DNA from: Raphanus sativus
Lineage: Eukaryota; Streptophyta; Magnoliopsida; Brassicales; Brassicaceae
Direction of reading: 5' to 3'
Assembly: GCF_000801105.2 (NCBI RefSeq)
Contig: NC_079516.1
Span: 21,117,043 to 21,181,042 of the forward strand
DNA length: 64,000 nt
Part shown: one piece after another, positions 57,107 to 64,000 of the stretch
Position numbering within the stretch: the stretch's first letter is position 1
How the letters are laid out: every line of letters starts with the position of its first letter
Notes under the pieces: model-generated
What the model saw: the letters and a program-made list of their open reading frames with translations, nothing else
Database searches by the model: none
What the model was told of the DNA's origin: nothing
Translations under genes and position numbers: made by a program

Positions 57107-58990
57107 TGTAACGACCGAATTTCGGTTTTAGGAATTGTTAGCACGCTAAGGCCCATGCACATTCTCAAAAGCCCAAAATAGTTTTTAATAAAAAACCATC
57201 CAGCCTTGTTTTCTCCACCTGCAACAAGAAAAAGAAAAATGAGAAGAAAAGAGAGAGAGAGAGAGTTTAAGAAAGAAATTGGGAAACCTTTGCAAGGACT
57301 GAGTCACCACCAGAGACCGCCGGAGCCACCGCACCGCAGGACGTTGTCAACCTCGTCACCACCATTCACCTTAGTAGTCGACCGCCAGAAACCGTTGGCA
57401 ACCGCCTTGCAGTTAAGTGTAGTTTTGTCTGTTTAGTAAATCATCCATAACTTTCTGACCGTTAAGAATTTCGTGCATACAATATCACCATCATATTCCT
57501 CTTGTCGAGACGAAGCCGTAGGCGACAATTGCATCGCAATCGGAGCCCGTACGAAGCTGCATGCGCCCCCGTCGTCACTCTCCTCCACCGCCACTGCCAG
57601 CACTCTCCTCCACCGCCGCCGTCCACTGCCGCCATCCGCTGGTAAGCCTCTATCATCACTGCCGGTAACCGTCACCGGTGACTCGGTCAACTCGACCTAG
57701 TCAACTCAGCGAGTCAATTCGGTCGACTCGGTAAACTGATCGGTTGACTGGTTTGACCTAGTTTAAATTAATTTCAATTCGGTTAGGGTAAACCGGCCGG
57801 TTAGGTCAAATTGATTTCTGGTGAAGGGTTAACTGGATTGACCTTTGACCATCGGATTAACTTTTTCGTAGATTTTGACCAGACCTGTTTTTATCCGTTC
57901 GATGACATTCTGACTCAGAATTTCGCCCTTATTTTAGATTTAGAGTCTATTTGAGCAGCTGAAGTTCATACACACCACTTTTCCCTATTTCTAAGGTGAA
58001 AGCTATTTTTGAATTTCTCGTACACGGCTTAGGATCTCGAATAAGTATAATTTATTTTTAATATGTTCCGTCTGCGTGAAATCGAGTATGTCATTGCTTG
58101 TTTAGTTATTTAGGTTCTTTGCTTAAACCGAAACTAGGTTGTTAGATGTTGTGTATGGCTAAGAGCCTAGAGGCACTAGGGTTAAAGTAAATTTGTAACT
58201 ACCGGGAAGGTAAGGGCTTTGTAATAAAATAAACTACCGGAGGAAGGTAGGGTTAAGGTAATAATATAACTACCGGAGAAGGTAGGGTTGAAGTATCAAC
58301 CTAACTACCTGGAGAGGTAGGGTTAAGTTATATTGTAAACCACCGGAAAAGGGTGGGGTTAAGGTACGCTGACCACGGCGGGTTATAGAAAGCGGGGCTG
58401 AGGGCCATGACGGTGACCACGAGGGGGCGGGGTTGGAGTCAAGGCGCTGGGTAGGATCGAGTTCAACGCCTATTCTTGGCAGGAAGTGATTTGCCCGGGT
58501 GAAACCTCATCTGGACCAGGATGTTTGAGCATATCGGACGGCTGATTGCATAGGAGCACGTTATGTAGGACTGGAATATGATTCCTTGGAAGTGCATAGG
58601 TCCTAATTTTAGAACATTTCTAACTTGATAAAACTAGTTGTCTAGCTCTTGATTGCTTGCTGCTTTAAGTCGCTTGAACTGAGTTAGTGAGTTGTTGGAA
58701 CCCGTCTTCACTGAGTATTCCCAATGCTCACCCCCTCACATTTCAGGTACAGATAAGGATGTGCAGGAGTAAGGATGGAGTGGTGCCAACTTGAAGTGTT
58801 TTGGATTTTTCTTTATTAAAAATTTAAACTATTTGTTTTCTTGTGATCTTTGGATTCTTTTTTTATTCTACTCTCGGCTTTCTTTATCTATGTTTTCCAA
58901 AAACACTTAAGTAATAAAAATGGATAAGTTGAACCCAGTTTATTACACCTTTTCTACCTTTAATTTAAGGGACGGTAGTGGACACATAGA
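57107..58990 (+). repeat. 3' LTR of the Ty3/gypsy element
   Basis: The left end TGTAACGACCGAATTTCGG follows the polypurine tract directly. The length is about 1.9 kb. The right end is uncertain, because no clean ...CA terminus was found; a direct repeat (GTTGAACCCAGTTTATT at about 58928 and 59045) lies near it. The LTR includes purine-rich and CACCACCG-rich leader-like sequence at 57200-57700, whose open frames I regard as composition artefacts. Confidence 0.6.
58197..58366 (+). repeat. Five tandem ~35-bp units in the gypsy LTR
   Basis: Units begin AACTACCGG(A)GGAAGGTAGGG or a close variant, at about 58197, 58232, 58268, 58303 and 58338. They differ by scattered substitutions and small indels. 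The last unit (AACCACCGGAAAAGGGTGGG) has compensating changes that keep the CCACC/GGTGG pairing. Confidence 0.8.
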
Positions 58991-59045
58991 AATGTCAGTT
59001 GTTAGACATGTCTGTCCTTACTCCTGCGCTCGATAACCCCGGTTA

Positions 59046-62000
59046 GTTGAACCCAGTTTATTGCACATTTTCTACCTTTAATATTTAAATTATATTATAT
59101 ATAACAAAAATATTTTTTTCACGTATTAATGGGAACAAATAAAAACTTAAACATTAATTAGTGGGATCAAAAGCCAAATTTTAACTAAATTTTATAATAA
59201 TTTTAGAAAAACATACACTAAAAAAAATTTCCCCAATTTTACTGGGGTCACTTGACCCCACCACCACCGCTGTGCCTCCGCCTCTGACAACGGGTGTCTC
59301 ACAAACTTTCATATTTTCATTACGTATTCACTTTGTTTTCTTTTTGCTAAAACAAACCTCAAATTCTTTCAACCGATCTTTGAAAAGTCTAGCTCGTATG
59401 TCGTATCTATCATATACGTATTGTGCAAGAAAGAGAACAAGTCGGGAATAAGAATAGGTCAAGGTTTCGTTTTCCTTTTCTTTAATCGAGAATAATAATC
59501 CAGTGACGTGTTTTTTTCTTTGAATGTATTTGAAGAAAAACTGATTGGTTATTAATCGGAGGAAGTTTTGAGGTCGTAAAAGTTACACGTTGATTCATGT
59601 ACTTGAAAATGTAGATTCGAAATGATTTTTTTTTTAAATGAAAATGATTACAAAGCTGAAATGATGTTTAGTTTCAGTGGTTGAGTTTTATGGGTGGTTT
59701 AGAGCATCTTTGTCTTCGCTCTATAATTTACTCAATTTACTTCAAACAGAGTAAATTATATAGTGGGAATGAAGATACCCTTACGATACCTCTAAAACAA
59801 ATATTCTAGTATAAGTTTTTCTCTTTTTTTTTTAAGGGTGGTGTGTACACCTTGACATAAACCCAACTATTTTTTAGAGGGATTGAACAAACCAGTAATC
59901 CAATTTCAAAATTTTAATTAGAGCTTGATCCGCGCATCCAATATATCTAAAACAAGTTCAAATATATGTAACAAAAATACCATATTATATATGATTCAGC
60001 TTTGTATACAATTAGTTATATAGCAACACATCTAAAATATATAACACTAATCATGAAATACAAATATTAATATATGAAAAAGTAATATTTGTTTGTAATG
60101 AAAGTTTTGTTTTAGAAAAAAATCCTTGTATATATGATATCTATATATAGATATATATAGAATATGAAATGTATATAAGTATAAAACATGCACAAGATTT
60201 ATATGAAAATTATTTAAGAAATATTGTATGAAAAATAAAATTTCTTTTTTTGATAGAATTGGCCCTTAATAATTTTTTTAAACATTTTGTTTGTTAATTA
60301 AGTAATTTATTTACTGATAAGTTGATCTTATTTTTAAAAATATTTTAGGTCAAAAAATCATTTATCACATAAGAACCTAAAGTTTAGACGAATATCTCAT
60401 GCCTACTATTTGGTTACAATGAAACTATGTGAGCTCGGTTTTATATCATGATTTAACAATTTAAAGTTAATTATAGTTATAAGAAGTCTATGTTCACGGG
60501 CCAATTCTATCTATTTTCAATATTTTTCTCTTTTTTATATCACTTTTTTATTTTGGTTATTGCTTGATATAAATATTGATTTTGGAGTTTATTCTCATTT
60601 TTTCTTTTGTTTTGGCCTGAGATTTAGAAATGTTTAAGATCTAAAATTATTAAAGAGATACCTAGTTAGGTTAAGATCTGCGTCTTGTGCAGAATAAATA
60701 TTTTATATTTATTAATTATTTTATATTTTCTACATATTATGAAATAATAATAAATAATAATTATATATTAATTAACTAAGAAATCAATTACTATTATGTA
60801 ATAAATTGGCATGCACATATAAATTAAACGATCACTTTTGTTTGTTTGCAATCATTTTAGGGTAAATATATCAAAACAATCAATCTTATCTATGTATATG
60901 ATGTATAATTAAATATAAATGATATTAACATAGATATATAGTATATTTTTAATATGAATATTTATTAAATGAGGTTTCTACTCATATTATTTTATGATTA
61001 TTTGCATATTTGTGTAACAAAATTTTAAACCAACGAATTGTCTTTTAATGTGGGATGTTTAGTGGTTTTAATAATTTATAATCATTTTTTAAAAAAATAA
61101 TAATGATTTCAGAATTAAAATATTAACTTTTCAATGTATGTTCAATGGAAATATCAAAATATAAGTATGTTATTTCATATGATATATAATTTAATTTAAA
61201 CGATATGAAACATATATACTATTATAATTAAATTATTTATTCATATGATTTTATAATCATGTATCTTATTACATAAAAAAAATAAAACTTGATCACAAAA
61301 CTTTATGTGAGACTTTTAACAGTTTTAGTAATTTATATTCGTTTTAGAAAATTCAAATACAACATATTAAAAATCTAAATTTGTATTATATGATTAATGT
61401 AATTGTGTAATTTATTTTAATAATAAAGAACTAAAAAATGATAGAGAGTATACAGATTGTTATCAAATCTTTATTATTTAAAATCATTAACTGCAATATA
61501 TATTTTTTAATCACATTAGATAATTTTGTAGGTTTTATTTTTAAAAAGAGATAATAAATTTCAATTTGATAAATGAAAGGTCTATAATGGACATACTATT
61601 AATATAACATTCCCTAACAATTTATTTTTGGATTAACAAAATTCTCAATTGATTCTCAAACCGTGTAAACAAAATTAGCATTACAATTACGTGAAAATTC
61701 AGCAGCACACTTTTTTAATTAGTACAAAATATAAATTATATAACTTTTTAAATGTTTCTCATTTAATATATAAAGGATTTAAATGCAATTGTTTACAAAA
61801 TAAACAAGTACTAGATATTGACCCGCACGGGTGTGCAGGCATTAATTCTTACATTTTTATACATCGATATTTATTTTTCATAATTAGCTAGTGCTATATG
61901 TTTAAGATGTCATGTAATATAACTAATTATATTCGAAAGATCTGGACCGAATCGTGTAATATAATTATTTTGATACACTATCCGAACCCGTTTTAGACAT

Positions 62001-63050
62001 ATTGGTTATTTAGATAATTTTAGGTTTCTATACATCAAAACAGAAGTCCAGATCTAAAAGAATCCAACTCAAAACCCATACACAATTTTATAATATTGAA
62101 ACATACCTAATTTTATAACAAAAAGAAAACAATATCCGAAAGAAACAACTTGTACCTAAATGAATAACTAATTTTCATGCCTAACTGATTTTAATTGAAA
62201 AACTCTTTCTATGTGTTTGGCTAAATTAATTGAAATAAAAAAGTTCTTTTATTTAGTAAATTATTATATGGAGTGAAAATTTAAGTGACGAAAAAGTAAC
62301 ACATTTTTATTATCTTAATTTTAAGTTATTATTTTATTCACAAAACATGTCTTTGAATTATGTTTTGACTACATAATTTTCCATCAAATTGAAACTAAAA
62401 TAAAAAAAAATTTAATAAAACAAACTAAACCGAACTTTTAACCATACATAAAATCTAATTATTTCTATTTTTGATTTTTTAATTGGCACAAGTTTATATT
62501 GATTAATTAATAAATAAAAATCTGCACTATTGTTGTTATGTCAATATAATTAATTATGTGAATTATTGTTAAGATAATATATTTAATGAAATTGTTAAAC
62601 TAAGTAAAATATGGAAATGCAATTAATGTAATATTGTTATCCATGTTTCCAAACAATTTTAATTTAGACTATTATTCATGCTTCCAAACAATCTCAATGT
62701 GTACTTTAGTTTTAATAATATAGATGTATATGTAGCAAACGTAGTGGATACAACAAATTTACAATTAATGCATACTGTAAACATAATATTCTAAAACTTA
62801 GCCGAGTAAATGCTAAATGAGATAATAAGATAATTATATATTTAATTAAGTTTTGAGTGTTCTTCAATAAACGTAAACAATCTGTAAATTGATTGTTTCT
62901 GCTCCTACTCAATCAAGATTTTAAATTGAGGAAGACAATTAAGTTGTGTTAAAAAAAAAAAAAATGAGGAAGACAATTAAGTTCTGCGCCAAGATACTAG
63001 TCTGAACAAAAATGAAATTCTCGCTACAGTTGTATTGCAATAACTACATA
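59046..63050. other. 4-kb AT-rich intergenic region
   Basis: No gene recognised. Notable items: CCCACCACCACCGCTGTGCC (about 59254), a repeat-like GC patch; an inverted pair ATAATTTACTC...GAGTAAATTAT around 59722-59760 that could be a small MITE hairpin; and CCCGCACGGGTGTGCAGG (61822-61839), a Helitron-type hairpin without a convincing CTRR end. The open frames at 61691-61891 and 62712-62912 are AT-driven. Confidence 0.5.
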
Positions 63051-63150
63051 ATTGTTGACTGGTAACTCGAATACGTTTTGTGCATTACACCGCCAACAGA
63101 ATTGTTGACTGGTGACTCAAATACGTTTTGTGCATTACACCGCCAACAAA
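63051..63150 (+). promoter_or_regulatory. Tandemly duplicated W-box segment upstream of the receptor kinase
   Basis: Two 50-bp units (63051-63100 and 63101-63150) differ at only three positions. Each carries TTGACT (63055-63060 and 63105-63110), a WRKY-factor W-box, inside ATTGTTGACTGGT. A third W-box, TTGACC, is at 63309-63314. The duplication is about 310-410 bp upstream of the ATG. Role inferred from motif only. Confidence 0.6.
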
Positions 63151-63380
63151 CTAATACAGATTGATAGAACGGTACGTTTTGTTTAAGTTAACAAGTTCAA
63201 GAGAGTTTCATAAAAGTTTGATGTAGGCCACACCCACACAGTGATAGATTGTCATGTTCGTAGACTTTTGTGTTGATTGTTAGACATCATGTGGTTACGT
63301 ACGTTTCCTTGACCGATACTAGAAGACTCCAATACAAATGTGTTCCCACCAAACGCGTACAGCGTACTCCAACAAATCAC

Positions 63381-63387
63381 TATAAAT
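63381..63387 (+). promoter_or_regulatory. TATA box of the LRR receptor kinase
   Basis: TATAAAT in the context CACTATAAATTGTGCC, 72 nt before the ATG at 63459, in a normal position for a short plant leader. Confidence 0.65.
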
Positions 63388-63458
63388 TGTGCCGCTATGT
63401 AGATTCATTTTCAAATGCAACAGCCAACAGAGAGAAATAACTAAGAGAGATCATAACA

Positions 63459-64000
63459 ATGGGTTTGAGTGTTCATCAGCTTCTTCTTTTTCTAATTTTT
63501 TACGTTTCAACATTTTCCATTGTTGGCGCAGCTTCTTTGTCATTAAATACGGATAGAGAAGCTCTTCTCTCGTTCAGATCCCAAATTATCCACACCCCAC
63601 AATCACTTTCTTTCACTTGGGACCAAAACACATCTCCTTGTAACTGGACTGGCGTGACTTGCAACACACGAAACAGAAGAGTGGCTTCCATCAACCTCTC
63701 TGGTCGTGGTCTCACCGGTTCCATAAGCCCAAGTATTGGTAACCTCTCTTTTCTCAGATCTCTTCAACTTCAAAATAACCAACTTGGAGGTCTAGTTCCA
63801 AAAGAAATCACAAATCTTTTTCGTCTAAGGGTTCTTAATTTAAGCTCTAACAGCTTAGAAGGATCCTTACCTTCCAACCTAAGCAAGTTAACAGAGCTAC
63901 GAGTCCTTGATCTAACCTCAAACATGATCACGGGTCTCGTTCCAAACCAACTTGGTGATCTGAAGAACCTAACTATTTTAAACTTGGGAAAAAATCTGTT
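63459..64000 (+). CDS. LRR receptor-like kinase, N-terminal part (cut by window end)
   Basis: The start ATG at 63459 (MGLSVHQLLLFLIFYVSTF) opens a signal peptide, with cleavage likely near residue 25 (IVGAA-SLSLN). The LRRNT_2 cap follows (NTDREALLSFRSQI, then SPCNWTGVTCN). At least four complete leucine-rich repeats come next (GRGLTGSISPSIGNLSFLRS, NNQLGGLVPKEITNLFRLRV and so on). The frame is open to the window edge, 180 codons in. The cap and repeat pattern fit subfamily XII receptor kinases such as EFR and At3g47570, but kinase and transmembrane parts lie outside, so a receptor-like protein is not excluded. Ligand unknown. W-boxes upstream suggest defence regulation. Confidence 0.85.
   Translation, partial: MGLSVHQLLLFLIFYVSTFSIVGAASLSLNTDREALLSFRSQIIHTPQSLSFTWDQNTSPCNWTGVTCNTRNRRVASINLSGRGLTGSISPSIGNLSFLRSLQLQNNQLGGLVPKEITNLFRLRVLNLSSNSLEGSLPSNLSKLTELRVLDLTSNMITGLVPNQLGDLKNLTILNLGKNL

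Noticed and set aside
57206..57700. Several open frames on both strands
   Set aside because: They lie within the gypsy LTR in purine-rich or CACCACCG-rich DNA; overlapping frames with biased composition and no domain.
58197..58366. Direct-repeat array resembling CRISPR
   Set aside because: The units are contiguous without unique spacers, diverged, and inside a plant LTR; CRISPR arrays do not occur in plant nuclear DNA.

Overview
This is nuclear DNA from a Brassicaceae plant, very likely Brassica or a close relative. It is AT-rich, its genes have GT-AG introns, and it is packed with Brassicaceae-type transposons. Five genes could be modelled: a TIR-NB-LRR immune receptor cut by the left edge (1-4088), a TIR-only protein with a long low-complexity tail (23304-24899), cyclin T (CYCT1;5-like, 46804-49202), the salicylate receptor NPR3 (51661-53874, minus strand) and the start of an LRR receptor kinase cut by the right edge (63459-64000). 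A small two-exon gene or gene fragment of unknown function lies at 12374-12772. From memory of the Arabidopsis map, TNL - CYCT1;5 - NPR3 matches the chromosome 5 segment that holds At5g45200, At5g45190 and At5g45110, close to RPS4/RRS1. The genes that separate CYCT1;5 from NPR3 in Arabidopsis are absent here.

Layout. 1-4.1 kb: TNL. 4.5-6.3 kb: 5'-truncated LINE with a 17-bp target-site duplication (TSD). 6.9-10.6 kb: 5'-truncated Ty1/copia element on the minus strand. 10.6-15 kb: AT-rich, with the small unknown gene. 15-16.5 kb: TIR transposon of PIF/Harbinger type carrying an OVATE-family gene fragment. 17.05-17.6 kb: Emigrant MITE. 18.2-18.4 kb: SINE-like retroposon. 20-21.9 kb: Mutator-like element with a second LINE nested in it. 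23.3-24.9 kb: TIR-only gene. 26.2-45.1 kb: one decayed copia element split by a gag-only Ty3/Athila-type element (27021-33279), a CACTA element (33662-38345) that carries ArgJ exons, and a 365-bp Harbinger-type MITE (41456-41820). 46-54 kb: CYCT1;5 and NPR3 converge, separated by a foldback Mutator-like element. 54.3-59 kb: a Stowaway MITE, a 1-kb poly-A retroposon, a CACTA terminus and the 3' end plus LTR of a Ty3/gypsy element. 59-63 kb: AT-rich spacer. 63.05-64 kb: promoter with duplicated W-boxes, then the receptor kinase.

Functional picture. The window is an immune-gene neighbourhood: intracellular receptor (TNL), TIR-domain protein, salicylate co-repressor (NPR3) and surface-receptor candidate, with one housekeeping transcription-elongation gene (cyclin T) among them. 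Much of the rest is transposon. Its most unusual contents are host gene pieces carried inside DNA transposons (ArgJ in CACTA, OVATE in a Harbinger-type element) and the TIR-only protein with a prion-like tail. Gene and family names rest on recognising protein motifs by eye; no database was searched.
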